Shown: positions 20,142 through 31,942, counted from the first letter of the stretch. The stretch is 64,000 nucleotides of DNA from Shinisaurus crocodilurus (GCA_021292165.1 CM037877.1:126298402-126362401); one strand, 5' to 3'. Program-made: numbers and translations. Notes: generated by a model not told the origin, from the letters alone.

Positions 20142-21095
20142 CCCCAAAGCACTGTTTAATAGCCATCTCCCCCTACCTGCTTCCCAACATAGTTTAGAAT
20201 CCCATTCCACACACTGCCTCATGCTTATGCATTCTGATGTCTCTGGAGAGAAGACTACAGGTGTGCATATTACTAAGTGCTTATAATATGGTGATAAGCA
20301 AATCACATCTTCCTGGATATGTTGCGCTACATCTATCTATCTATCTATCTAATAATCTGACAGCTTCACAAGCCCTCAGAGAATTTATTTTAACATTTTA
20401 ACAGTCAATCCTATATACATCTGTTTCAAGGTAAATATGTATAGGACTACAGCATAAGTGTCTTAACCTGGGAGTAAGTCTAATTAAACTCAATGGGACT
20501 TCTTTCTGAGTAGACATGCATAAGGCTGCAGATCCATTTCCCAAGAAAAGCATACAACATTTTACAGAAGACTGAACAAGATATAAATGGAGGATACAAA
20601 TGCTACAGTACCACATTCATCTCAGGCCCTGGCTTGCTCTGACATCCTCCCTCTTTCCCCCATTGATGGAGAGCTTGAACTCTTCTCAGATTCTCAGATG
20701 CTACCCTTGAAAAACAATTCAGAATGGCACATGGTCACTTCTACATTCTTGTCATTCCTCCAACTGTATAGTTATCTCAGTTATAGATCACAGCTATGGA
20801 TTCAGTTATAGATCTCCGTTACCCACCCCACAGCTAGATGAAAAATTATTCTTGCCACTAGTAATGATATTGTGGCTTTATGATTGTTAACTGCAAAAAT
20901 GGTGTACTACTCACATAATCCTACACTGGATAACCTCTCTAGCCCTGTTCAGGTATTAATTAATTTATTAAATTTATTAAATGCCTCATGGGGCCACATA
21001 AACTGATCTCATCGTGTTGCATGGGAAAGCTGGCAGGGGGCTTCTATTCATGTTTGCTTGCTTTATCAGCATTTCTGTCCATCCAAAGGGTTCTA
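20142..21095. other. Spacer with a short (ATCT)n and a MITE relative
   Basis: An ATCT repeat of about five units lies at 20331-20351. From about 20404 to 20530 the sequence GTCAATCCTATATACATC through CATAAGGCTGCAG is a diverged copy of the TGCAATCCTAT repeat family, with AACTCAATGGGACTTCTTTCTGAG in the middle. The rest shows no gene. Confidence 0.5.
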
Positions 21096-21268
21096 TTTCA
21101 TAGATTTCATAGATCATGGAGTTGGAAAGAGCCTACAAGGCTATCAGTCCAACCCCCTGCTCAATGCAGGAAACTAGAGGAGGGGTCTCCCATCCAAATA
21201 ATAACCAGGCTTGATCCTGCTTTGCTTTCCACGCTCAGACAAGCTGAGCCAGCGTAAGCCACAGGCCT
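21096..21268 (-). mobile_element. 5S-rRNA-headed SINE with CR1-like tail, copy C
   Basis: The full structure on the minus strand is GGCCTGTGGCTTACGCTGGC, then CTTGTCTGAGCGTGGAAAGC with the 5S internal control region, then a CR1-type tail ending in TCTATGAAATC. It matches the copies at 22214 and 23278 closely over its whole length. Confidence 0.85.
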
Positions 21269-21940
21269 GTTTGGTTCAAGAGAACTGAGTAGAAGCCACC
21301 TACAAACTGTCCTGCGCCCTGACTCTAGGAGGGAAGGGAGGGACTTAGAGGGTGGGGCCAACATGCACTGGGGGCTGGGCCAGGCCATGCAGCCCCATCC
21401 CTCTTACTTGTGTTCATGTGCCCTATTCAGACATAAAAGTGGAATGAGTAAGGCTTCTGTTTTGAATGGAATCAGTGACTGGTCGAACTAGATGAGCAGG
21501 GACACTTAAAGCCTAATTCAGTGCAAATTAATTAATTTCCATCACATAACAGACTTCAGTTTGGGTTTTTGCTGTTTCACGTTGACTCACAATGGTTTCT
21601 GTGGTGTTTAGAGGCCTGGGACTGACTCTGGATTCAGTTTAAGCTTAATAGATGTGTTGAGTTTTATTTTATTTGTTCCTTTCTTGCATGCAGCCAAAAG
21701 GAGACTCCTACCCTTCCTTCCAGAACCCCCCTTGCCCTACCAGTGCAATTTAAGTGCTGGGGCAGACTAATCTGTTATTAATCCACAGCACTCTGAAATC
21801 CTGGCTGGGATCAAGGAATTGATCTCCCACAAACACTACAGTCTCTTCACAACATTTCTGGCTATGGGCCTATGCCTTAGTTTCCTGTGCAGCCCAAAGA
21901 TTCTCAGAAGTCCATGTTAAGAACCAAGAACTGCCTTACA

Positions 21941-22106
21941 CGAAACTCACTGGGTGACTTTGGGCCAGTCACAGACTCTCAGCCTCACCTACCTCACGGG
22001 GTTGTTGTGAGGATAAAACAGAGAGGAGGAGGATCATATAAGCCGCCTTGGGGTCCTTGCCAAAGGAAAAAAGGCGGGATATAAATGTAATAAAATAAAT
22101 AAATAA
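21941..22106 (+). mobile_element. tRNA-derived squamate SINE, 3' part
   Basis: CGAAACTCACTGGGTGACTTTGGGCCAGTCAC, CCTACCTCACGGGGTTGTTGTGAGG, GCCGCCTTGGGGTCC and an AAATAAATAAATAA tail form the 3' body typical of tRNA-derived SINEs in squamates. The tRNA-like head is missing. A minus-strand relative is at 50662-50850. Confidence 0.7.
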
Positions 22107-22213
22107 CTTCTTAAAACAGAGCATGTAGGCAATAACAGCATTCACAGACACACACACACACCCTGCCATAATAAAAACATGGAGGGGGGGGGAGAGATTA
22201 CATTAGGATTAGG

Positions 22214-22370
22214 CTCATAAAGTTGGGAGGGGCCTACCAGGCTATCGAGTCCAACCCCCTGCTCAATGCAGGAAACTAGAGGAGGGGTCTCCCATCCAAG
22301 TAATATCCAGGCCTGACCCTGCTTAGCTTTCCACACTCAGACAAGCTAAGCCAGCATGAGCTATAGGCCT
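22214..22370 (-). mobile_element. 5S-rRNA-headed SINE with CR1-like tail, copy D
   Basis: On the minus strand it starts AGGCCTATAGCTCATGCTGG, continues with the 5S control region (AGCTAAGCAGGGTCAGGCC, TTACTTGGATGGGAGACC) and ends in a CR1-like tail. The terminal TCTATGA part is eroded. Confidence 0.85.
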
Positions 22371-22431
22371 CTGGCTTCTCAGGGGAAGGTTAGAAAGAAA
22401 CTTCCCCTTGAAGAAATTTATTCAAACACAC

Positions 22432-22478
22432 ATCCCTCCCTCCCTCCCTCCCTCCCCTCTCCTCTTTGATTTCTATTA

Positions 22479-22519
<41 letters not shown>
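22432..22519. repeat. (TCCC)n and (TTA)n microsatellites
   Basis: About six TCCC units at 22432-22456 are followed after a short spacer by some fourteen TTA units at 22474-22519. This is simple sequence and does not code for anything. Confidence 0.95.
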
Positions 22520-22520
<1 letters not shown>

Positions 22521-23277
22521 CTTGTTCATCTTGCTCCACTGCTCAATCAGTCTCACTTGTGCTCTCCTGCTGGGAGTCAAGCAAGCAGGCCTGCAAAATG
22601 GCAATTTTTAAAAAAGAAGGGTGGCATTCTTGATGTCACTCAGGGCTCTTTCACTTGGAGATCACGCCACCCATGGACAAAGATACAGCCTTAGGCTCCT
22701 CCACTTCTCCTCCTCCTGGCTTTTCAGTGCAGGCAGCCCTCTTTACCTTCTAGAGGGGATTGTTTCCTCCAGGTGCACTCTCCAAAAGGAAGACACAGGC
22801 ATCTCCAACAGGAAGTCTCGCCTTCTGCAGCAGGGAAATGATTTGTGCATGTGAGATTGATGCACATGCTCAGTTTGGAAAATGAAGACAATGCCAGGCT
22901 TCTATACACAGAACAGAAGGCAACGGAAGCAAGCAGCAGTTCTGCCAGTAAGTGCACTGGCAAATTGAGCAACGTGGGAGGTGTGGGTGTTTTTTTTGAG
23001 GGGGGTTGGGGCACAGTGGGGACCATGGGGGTTGGGTGTTTGGTGCCCACTGTGCCCTCAAAGGCCAGCAGTCCCAGATGCCAATCCTATCAGGTTGGCA
23101 ATGTTGCAAGACAGGGCCTTTTCAGTGGTGACTTCTTTCCTCAGAGATATACGTACATTTGGCTCCTTCTTTGTTTTTTCAGTCTGCCTTTGGTTAGGGT
23201 GGGGTTTAATTATTGCTCTTGGTTGCATTTTGGTATATTCTATTATTGGTTTAGTCCTATAAAAACATTTTATTGTT
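22520..23277. other. Spacer, no gene seen
   Basis: Short open frames on both strands overlap one another and lack any recognisable domain. They look like chance. A poly-T and G-rich patch lies at 22988-23035. Confidence 0.45.
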
Positions 23278-23442
23278 TTCATAGATCATAGAGTTGGAAG
23301 GAGCCTACAAGGCTATCGAGTCCAACCCCCTGCTCAATGCAGGAAACTAGAGGAAGGGTCTCCCATCCAAGTAATAACCAGGCTTGACCCTGCTTAGCTT
23401 TCCACGCTCAGACAAGCTGAGCCAGCGTAAGCCACAGGCCTG
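23278..23442 (-). mobile_element. 5S-rRNA-headed SINE with CR1-like tail, copy E
   Basis: This is the best-preserved copy. The 5S-derived portion (complement at about 23357-23416) keeps AGCTAAGCAGGGTCAAGCC and TTACTTGGATGGGAGACC, covering the A box and C box of the 5S internal promoter. The tail TTGGACTCGATAGCCTTG and CCAACTCTATGATCTATG is CR1-like. Three such copies lie within 2.4 kb here. Confidence 0.88.
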
Positions 23443-24101
23443 TAGGTGTTGCAGTGTGCTGCTCTTCTACTTATTAGATTTTATAGCCTAATGGCAGTTA
23501 GAAGCAATAGGCACCGGATGCCTGACTTCTGTGTAACTTGTAGTTCATTGACCTGTTTGTTCTCTACTGTAGCTTAATCAAAGGATTTGCCCTGCTGCAG
23601 TATGTAAAACATGGTAACTCTGGATATATGTAAATGCCTTCCTAACTCTCAAGTCACCACCCTAGTCAAGCAACCCATGAGGATACTTTTAAATTGGCCA
23701 ATCTAGAGCCTTGATGGGAAGTATGATCTAATCCTGAAGCATCCTCACCTCAAGATAGATCAGCTTTCTGCCACCAGGTGTCCTCCAGATCTTTGGGACT
23801 ACAACTCCCAGCATTCCAGATGATTGGCCATGCTGATGGTTAAAGCACCACCCGGAGCACCACTTGTGGTACCCATTTGTTCTGCATACCTAATACAATC
23901 AGGAGGATAATTGAGGCAGGAGGATAACTTCATCAGAGATATATGACTTTGCATTCACATGCTATCCATATCCTGTTGGATGTCTATAGTTTACAGGAAT
24001 GCCTCTGGGAGAACCCCTAACCAGAATCTAGATTTTAATGTTCATAGAAACCACTTGGCTTAGTGTGTGAACTAGATTCACTGAAAAATAAAATGCAGCA
24101 A
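23443..24101. other. Spacer with a MITE trace
   Basis: Near 23775-23855, GTGTCCTCCAGATCTTTGGGACTACAACTCCCAGCATTCC is a degraded copy of the hAT MITE family intact at 31943. Nothing else is identifiable. Confidence 0.4.
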
Positions 24102-24147
24102 GTCACAGAGTCATAGTGTTGGCAGGGGCCATTTAGGCCATCAAGTC
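24102..24147 (-). mobile_element. CR1 3' terminus, separated from its body by a nested LINE
   Basis: AGTCACAGAGTCATAGTGTTGG and GGGCCATTTAGGCCATCAAGTC match the last bases of CR1 on the minus strand and then stop abruptly. CR1 sequence resumes at 28376, about 30 consensus bases further in. The two pieces flank a Vingi-like LINE. Confidence 0.75.
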
Positions 24148-27100
24148 AGCAGTCAGTCAGGCGATCACTCGTGACTGAGTAAGATTGTCTTCCAGGATAA
24201 AATTTTACAAAAAGGTGATTTTAAAAGGAGGAAAATTCTAAAGAAAATTGTGTAGACTCTAGCGATGGGTCCGTAAGTGACTGTAGAGGCCAATTCTAGA
24301 TCCACACAGCTTCCCACAGTGAGGACACAGGTTACCAGATGGAAGATGGTCCTGTAAAGGATTCATTTGACGTGCTTTTCGCTTAGCACGTTTCTCCCTT
24401 TTTCACCTTGCACTCGGGCTTGTTCAAAGTCCATAGAACCTTTGTGAAAGGCCAACCTCCAGTTAGACCGTTCATGGGCCAGAGCTTCCCAGTTTTTGAT
24501 GTTTATATTGCATTTTTTTAGATTAGCCTTAAGAACATCTTTAAACCTCTTATATTGACCACCGATATTCCGCTTTCCATCCTTGAGTTGGGAATAAAGT
24601 AACTGCTTTGGGAGACGGCAGTCAGGCATTCGAACAACATGACCGGTCCACTGAAGTTGGCGTTGAAGGATAATTTTTTCAATGCTAGTAGTCTTTGCTT
24701 CTTCCAGTACACTGACATTTGTCCGCCTATCTTCCCAAGTAATTCGCAGGATTTTCTGGAGGCAACTTTGATGAAATCTTTCAAGGAGTTGGAGGTGACG
24801 TTTATAGATAGTCCATGTTTCACAGCCATACAATAAAGTTGGTAATACAATGGCTTCATAAACCAGTGTTTTGGTCTTCTTACAAATATCCCGATCCTCG
24901 AACACTCTATGTTTCATTCGAGAAAACGCGGCACTTGCGGAGCTCAAATGATGCTGGATTTCACTGTCGATGTTAGCTGTAACAGAAAGATAGCTGCCAA
25001 GATAGAGAAAATGATTGACATTTTCCAGTGTTGTCCCGCCAAGCTGGATAGATGGCATCACCAAAGGGTTAGCTTGCACTTGCTGATGAAGCACTTTGTT
25101 TTTTTTTTATGTTAAGTGAGTGACCAAGTTTTCCGTATGCTTCTGCAAAAGCATTTAGGATAGTTTGGAGATCATCCTTTGAATGTGCGGAGACCACATT
25201 ATCATCAGCATACTGAAGTTCCACAACGGAGGTTGTAATTACCTTACTTTTTGCTTTCAGCCTGCTGAGATTAAAAAGCTTTCCATCTGTTCGATATATA
25301 ATTCCCACACCAGTGGGAAGTTTCCCCTCGACAAGATGTAAAATCATGGCGATGAAAATAGCAAATAATGTTGGGGGAATAACACATCCCTGTTTAATAC
25401 CTGATCCCACTTTAAATGGAGCACCATGAGAGCCGTTGTTGTCTAAGACCGTAGCCATCATGTTGTCATGGAGAAGTCGCAAGATATTCACAAATTTATT
25501 GGGGCATCCAATTTTCATAAGAATAGTCCAGAGAGCTGTTCGGTCTACATTATCAAAGGCCTTAGCTAGATCAATAAATGCCATATAAAGGGGTTGATTT
25601 TGCTCCCGGCATTTTTCTTGGAGCTGACGTGCAGTAAAAATCATGTCTACTGTCCCTCTAGAGCAGTGATGGCGAACCTTTTTGAGCCCGAGTGCCCAAA
25701 CTGCAACACAAAACCAACTTATTTATTTCAAAGTGCCAACACTGCAATTAAACCTGAATACCGAGGTTTTAGTTTTAGAAAAAACAACTCATACAATTGT
25801 CCGAACTAATTAACATCTTTTGTCTTAAAAGAAAAACACAATAACAGAGCTTTCAATGATGCAAACAGTTTTTTGTTGAAAAAAAAATCAACTCAAAAAA
25901 TTACTATAGTACTACATTGTACACATAGCCTGAAGGCAATTTATACAAACTTTTAAAATAATTAGGCACATGTATTTTTCGATAAGGGATTCTCAACTTG
26001 TAATATGATTATATGCCAGACTGAAATTGTATGGGGCAAGCTTTACCCCGGGTCCTTTCCCTGCTTCTACAGGTGTTGGATTAGTAAAAGTAAAAGTCAA
26101 CCTGCACTAGGATGAGCGAGATAAACAAGAAAACTAAACGTGCTTAACACATTTTAAACACTTTATGTCTTGGACTGCAAACACTGCATTACGTAAAAGT
26201 TTGCATTGGGCATGCTTTTGCACAATTAATATGATTTTTGCTATTGCATGCATGCTGATAATTTGTCAAACCTTGGCTCATACTCCGTTAGTTTGAGAGC
26301 AACACATGCAGCACTCAGATCAACTGTTAGGGCTTTACATCCAAGCCATGCTCTGTGCATCATTCTTCAAAATCTTTTAAATGTGATAACAATGTAGAAA
26401 AGAATTCTGTAACAGGAATTCTAGAATAAAATCATCCTGTTCCACACTGTGAGAAAGAACAAGATCATTAGTGTTTTGCAGAAGGGGACAGTCTTTTCGC
26501 GATCTGGTGACCAATGGCTCGAGTGCCCACAGAGAGGTCCCTGCGTGCCAGCTGTGGCACCCGTGCCATAGGTTCGCCATCACTGCTCCAGAGGGGCGGA
26601 AACCATATTGAGTTTCAGGGAGGATCTCTTCTGAAATAGATAGAAGACGGTTTACGAGAATCCTGGCAAATATTTTACCTGCGGTAGCTAAGAGAGAAAT
26701 GCCCCGATAGTTTCCACAGTTCTATCACCTTTCTTAAAGAGGGTGATAATTATGGCATCCCTAAAGTCTTCTGGGATCTCTTCTCTTATCCAGATTTTTC
26801 CGATGAGTTTATGAAGATGTTGTACAAGTTTGGGGGCCCCTTCTTTAAAGATTTTAGCAGGAATCCCATCTGGTCCACTAGCTTTGTTATTCTTCATTTG
26901 ATTAATGGCTTTTTTTTACTTCATCCAAAGTGGGGAGTATTGCAAGTTCCTCTCTAATTTGTTTTTGCGGGATTTGCGAAAAAATCTCATTATCCACCTT
27001 AGATTTACGATTTAAAAGATCATAATAATGCTCTTTCCAACGCAGTGCAATAGACTCTTTGTCTTTTAAGAGTTTGGTGCCATCTTTTGATTGTAAAGGG

Positions 27101-28375
27101 TTTGTACCATAGGTTTTTGGTCCATAAATGGCCCTTGTGGCCTTCAAAAAGCCCCGTGCATCATGAGATTCTGCAAGTTGTTGAATTTCTTCAGCTTTCT
27201 TTTTCCACCAGGTGTTCTTAAGTTCTCTTGTTCTTCTTTGGACCTCAGCCTTTGCACTAGCATAGATTTTTTTCTTGGCAGCGCAGTTAATATCATTTTG
27301 CCATATTTGGAAGGCTTTCCTTTTTTGGTCAATTATATATTTAATCTCATTATCATTTTCATCAAACCAATCCTGATGTTTCTTAGTTTCATATCCAATA
27401 GTTTGTTCACAAGCTGCAGTAATGGAGGTTTTCAGCTTAGACCAATGGTCCTCAATGTTAACAGGAGGTTCCGTAGGTAGATGTTCCTTAAGAAGTGATT
27501 GAAGATGAGTTTGCTTAATAGGATCTTGAAGGGCGTGGATGTTCATTTTACGCCTTGGTTTCCTTCCTTGAAGCCTACGTTGGGAAGCAGTGTTGATAAC
27601 CATAGTGGACCGGATTAGTCGGTGGTCTGTCCAGCAGTCGTCGGCACTCACCATGGCCCTAGTAAGAAGTACATCGCGGCGATCTCTAATACGGACAATT
27701 ACATAATCCAGAAGATGCCAGTGCTTTGACCGTGGGTGCTGCCATGATGTTTTAAACTTATTCTTTTGTCGAAAGAGCGTGTTTGTAATAGTGAGATTAT
27801 GCTCTGCACATATAGACAAAAGTAAGAGTCCGTTCGGGTTGCTATTACCAACTCCGTCTTTTCCAATAGTTTCTGGCCATAAATCAAATTCACGCCCGAC
27901 TCCTGCGTTAAAATCGCCCAGGAGGATAATTTTATCCTCCTTAGGTATCTCTGACAGGAGAGTGTCCAACTGGGTATAAAAATTTTCCTTGATATCTTCA
28001 TCAGCATCTAATGTTGGCGCATAAGTGCTCAAGATAGTTACCTGCTGGTTATTGGCGAGCTTTAATCGAAGAGTTATCAGGCGTTCGTTAATGCCAGTAG
28101 GAACTTCTGACAAAGAGTTCACTAGCTCATTTTTGATGGCAAAGCCTACTCCATGTATTCGTCGGTCCTGCTCAGGTAGTCCTTTCCAGAAGAAGGTATA
28201 GCCTCCTTTTTCTTCCTTCAACTGTCCCTCTCCTGCCCTTCGAGTTTCTTGAAGTGCTGCTATGTCAATTTTAAACCGTCTCAGCTCCCTTGCAATAATA
28301 GCAGTCCTACGCTCAGGGAGTTCACTATCTATGTTATCCAGCAGTGTCCGTATATTCCATGTTCCAAAATCCATA
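24148..28375 (-). mobile_element. Vingi/Ingi-like non-LTR retrotransposon, nearly full ORF, interrupted by hAT
   Basis: The minus strand carries, in order, an APE-type endonuclease (FGTWNIRTL; ALQETR; GDFNAGVG; DYVIV; TDHRLI) from 28373 down to about 27590 and a linker to 26900. The reverse transcriptase then begins (NNKASGPDGIPAKIFK at about 26850; FIDLAKAFDNVDR; GIKQGCV; YADDN) and runs down to about 25070. The thumb and C-terminal region (LLYGCETWTI; RQLQWTGHVVRM; RFKDVLKANLK) spans 25094-24363. Last comes a CCHC-like finger, CPHCGKLCGSRIGLYSHLR, near 24269-24328. That C-terminal finger and the W-T-G-H-V-x-R-M block are typical of the Ingi/Vingi group. A few frameshifts and the hAT insertion at 25664-26585 inactivate it. 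The 5' UTR is missing. Confidence 0.88.
25664..26585. mobile_element. hAT transposon, 922 bp, inserted in the Vingi-like LINE
   Basis: The inverted ends CAGTGATGGCGAACCT match. The 8-bp target duplications are CTCTAGAG (25656-25663) and CTCCAGAG (26586-26593), with one difference. The flanking LINE reading frame is cut in the RT domain. The interior is AT-rich with no transposase frame, so the copy is non-autonomous. Ends of the CAGTGATGGCGAACC type are known from hAT families reported to have moved between vertebrate lineages. Whether this is one of those families needs a comparison. Confidence 0.93.
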
Positions 28376-31270
28376 TCAAAGCACCCCGACAGATGGCTGT
28401 CCAGCTGCATGGTGCACCTTGCCTCCTGAGTGGGAGAGCCCACCACCTCCCTAGGTAGTTGGTTCCATTGTCTTATTGCTCTAACAGACAGTCAGGAAAT
28501 TTTTTCTGATGTTTAGTCGGAATCTGGGTTCCTGTAACTTGAACCCATTATTCCGTGTCCTACAAACTGGGATGACCGAGAAGAGATCCTGGCCCTCCTC
28601 TGTGTGACAACTCTTCAAGTACTGGAAGAGTGCGATCATATCTCCCCTCAGTCTCCTCTTCTGAAGGCTAAACATGCCCAGTTCTTTCAGTCTCTCCTCA
28701 TAGGGACTTGTTTGCAGTCCCTTTATCATCCTCGGTGCCCTCCTCTGAACCCTCTCCAGTTTGTCTACATCCTTCTTAAAGTGTGGTGCCCAGAACTGGA
28801 CGCAGTACTCAAGATGAGGCCTAACCAATGCTGAGTAAAGGGGAATTATCACTTCGCACGATCTGAAAGCTATACTTCTATTAATGCAGCCCAAAATAGC
28901 ATTTGCCTTCTTTGCAGCCACATTGCATTGCTGGCTCATATTCAGTTTGTGATCTACCACAATTCCAAGATCCTTCTCACTTGTAGTATTTGTAGTATTG
29001 TTGAGCCAAGTGTCCCCCATTCTGTAACTCTGCATTTGGTTTCCTCTCCTAGGTGCAGCACTTGGCATTTATCCCTATTAAATTTCATTCTGTTGTTTTC
29101 GGCCCAGCGCTCCAGCCTATCGAGGTCACTTTGAATTTTGTTTCTGTCTTCCAGAGTATTAGCTGTTCCACCCAACTTTGTGTCATCTGCAAATTTGATA
29201 AGCATTCCCTGCACCTCCTCATCCAAGTCATTAATAAAAATGTTGAAGAGCACTGGGCACAGGACGAGCTCTGTGGTACCCCACTCGTTACCTCTCCCCA
29301 GTTTGAGAGGGTACCATTGATAAGCACACTTTGAGTCCGATTCTGTAGCCAAGTGTGGATCCACCTGATAGTTGTTCCATCCAGCCCACTTTTAGCTAGC
29401 TTGCTAACCAGGATATCATGAGGCACTTTGTTGAAAGGTTTGCTGAAGTCCAGGTATATGATGTCCACAGCATTCCCACAGTCCACAAGGGAGGTTACCC
29501 GATCAAAAAATGAGATCAAATTAGTCTGGCAGGATTTGTTCTTGACAAATCCAGGTTGGCTTCATCATCAGGGTCTGAGTCACTCTCCATTCAAACCTTC
29601 ATTCTCATCTCCTTTCTCACCTGGCCAGTCCAGTGAAGGGTTTAGCTAATCATTTCTATGAATCCAAGCTTATCCAACTACCTTTGGGGTCTGCTGTGGA
29701 CTTCCTTGTGAGCCATAGTCATAACCAGATTATTATAACTATATCTCCTTGTGAAGGATCACCACCTGGATCCTATGCGTGAGTTCGGCACTTAACGGGT
29801 TAACCGGCACTGAGTTACAGCCCGTACGAGCGCTGGCGACCACCTGAGAGGCTTTCGCGCACAAGAGGAAACCGAAGCCCTTTAAATGACCAAATAAGGC
29901 TTTTATTTGTTTACACAAAACACAGAGCGGAACTAACAGCTTTCCAGGAATACTACAATGTCAACACAGATTATTATAACTATGCGTTCATCAATGAAAC
30001 AGGCTCTTAGGCTAGCGGATTGAATCTGGTCAATTACCTCAGATCAGAGACTTTACGCTAGTCAGTTTCAGCCTGGCTCCGGGTCGGCCGATCCGGGGAT
30101 GAGAATGGCTTACTCCAGCTGTCGCTTGGAGGACGAATCTGGCCCCGAAGTACCCTGGGTTCCCAACCACCTTTTTCCGGAAGGGAGAGGGGTTTTTTAC
30201 CCCTGAGTTCCCGCTCTCCCCGCCCTCCAGGTCAGGTGGGGGCTTATGCCTGCCCCTTCGTATCAGGTGGGCTTATTCCTGCCCGGGAAGAAGGTGACGT
30301 ACTGGTACTTTACAGCTCTTTGAGACTGCCCTGATAGTTTGATGGTTCTTGATGGTCCTTCCTTGGTTTTGTGGATCTCCACCGAGACTCTTCTTTGTTG
30401 GGGATGACGGTCTGTCTGGCTACTCCTCCTGTGACTTCATCCCCCTTTCCTCGCCCCTCCCTTGGGCGAAGACTGTGTGTGTGTGTGCAGACTTGGGTTA
30501 GGCTTTCTCCACACTCCTCATAACAATATTCCCTGACCATCCCTCTGTCAACCTCAAGCTGCACTCCTACCTCTTCAGCCTGTTTGTCACATATGCCAGA
30601 TAGAACACAGATCCTCGTTTGGGAGAAGACCAAGCCAAAATAGGAGTTGGGCAGTTCTGCCTTTGCTTTGTCACCTGTCAGCATTTTGCCATCTTCACTG
30701 AGCAGTTGATCTACCATTACTTTTGTCCTCCTTTTACTTTGAACATATCTGAGGAAGCCCTTTTTGTTATTCTTAGCATCCCTCGCCATGCCAGCCTCAG
30801 CTCATTCTGAGTCTTCCTGACACCATTCCAGGCTCTCTGCCTGTACACTCCCTTAGTGACCTGTCCCTCCTTTTATTTTTTTATTTTATTTATTACATTT
30901 ATCAATCGCCCATCTGGCCGGTCATCCTTCCACCTCCTATACATGTCCTTTATGATTTTCAGATCATTGCAAAGCTTTTTCTGTAGCTACATTGTGTTTT
31001 TCTGTTGTCTTCCTTCCTCCCTGCCCCAACTGAGATTGTTTCTGATTGAGCCTTTTTAAGGAACTCCCATGGCCCTCTTTAACTTCTCTTCCGGTTAGGG
31101 TTTCCTGCCATGGAATCCTGCTTATCATTGCTGTGAGTTTATTAAAATCAGCTTTCTTAATGTCTTACACATAAGGTCAAAACCACCTTTCCACACTCTC
31201 CTCCTATTTCAACATTGCCTTTTAAACATTTACCCTCATGTTCATACACACACACATGTTCTGTTAAGGT
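28376..31270 (-). mobile_element. CR1 LINE body, interrupted at 29560-30525
   Basis: Minus-strand ORF2 pieces are visible. An RT-N-terminal stretch (LARDAKNNKKGFLRYVQSKR at about 30720-30790) is preceded by connecting-domain residues up to about 31200. RT core blocks (DIIYLDFSKPFNKVPHDIL; GVPQ; FADDTKLGGTANTLEDR) lie at 29140-29520. The C-terminal ERVQRRAPRMIKGLQ and PYEERLKELGMFSLQKRRLRG lie at 28480-28850, then the 3' UTR to 28376. About 110 RT codons are missing where another element interrupts. The last 30-50 bases of this CR1 lie at 24102-24147, beyond the nested Vingi-like LINE. Confidence 0.9.
29560..30525 (-). mobile_element. LTR-like insertion within CR1
   Basis: Bases 29562-29745 closely resemble 43530-43705 of the solo LTR at 42680-43710 (shared CACTCTCCATTCAAACCTTCAT, GAGCCATAGTCA and GATTATAACTATATC). 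The right edge, ACTCCTCATAACA, resembles that LTR's end. In between, 29750-30480 is different sequence, with AATAAA on the minus strand (TTTATTTG at 29899) and a GT run at 30475-30488. It may be a related LTR with a divergent middle, or two merged fragments. The boundaries are approximate. Confidence 0.45.
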
Positions 31271-31934
31271 AACCCCCCATTAATCAAGGAGCCTACCAAA
31301 TAATACCCAACAGTCTCTTAAAAACAAATCTACCAATGGGAGAGGCGGGAAAAACAATTCCCAGAACCAGAAAATGGGCTGGATGCTGGTTTGCCTCAAG
31401 AAGATCTCCAGATGCCCCAGATCCCAGGATTAAAGAGGAAGCTTTATTGAACAAAGTGCAACTATTCCATTTATGTAATGTTAAGACAGATTACAAGACT
31501 AGATGTGGACATTCCCTTCCTTTTCTTCTTTTAAGCATCATGAATAGATGCTGATTTTTAAAATTATTGTTGTTGTTGTTCACTAAATTGGGGTTACTGT
31601 AGAAGAGCAGATTTCAAAGTAGTCCAAGAACTAAGACATTTTCTCCTGCAACCTCACTAATTTAACAATGAATGTAAATGAAATCAGGATTACTTAAAAC
31701 CATGAAAAAGACATTATAAAATCCTAGTTTGGTTAATAAACAAAATATTAGTCCAATATATTTTATTGATTTATATTTAAACTATCTTTCTCCAACTGAA
31801 ATCCAGTAAATCTGAATACTTTAGTCCTGGACTGTGGGATGGATTGCTTGTCAACTGTGACTGACAAGTTGCTTAAAAAAAAAAATGGTAATGAGTTTTG
31901 GTTCATAGCTATAATTTCTGGGAAGAGAAACACC
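31271..31934. other. Spacer, no gene seen
   Basis: AT-rich DNA with a short GTT repeat (about 31567-31580). The 31400-31480 region contains AAGCTTTATTGAACAAAG, a feature seen at LTR edges, but no boundaries could be set. Confidence 0.4.
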
Positions 31935-31942
31935 ATCTAAAC

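Noticed and set aside
22845..23291. A 148-codon open frame on the + strand
   Set aside because: Low-complexity glycine and hydrophobic stretches, overlapping open frames on the other strand and the start of a SINE. No domain and no splice or promoter context.
21100..23442. Functional 5S rRNA genes
   Set aside because: Only the internal control region is kept. The 5' third is diverged, the 3' third is replaced by a CR1-like tail, and no T-run terminator is present.
26902..28446. A 514-codon minus-strand frame as a host gene (similar proteins are often labelled craniofacial development protein 2)
   Set aside because: It holds an APE endonuclease and is followed in order by RT and a C-terminal finger of a non-LTR retrotransposon. 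Its first codons come from flanking CR1 sequence.
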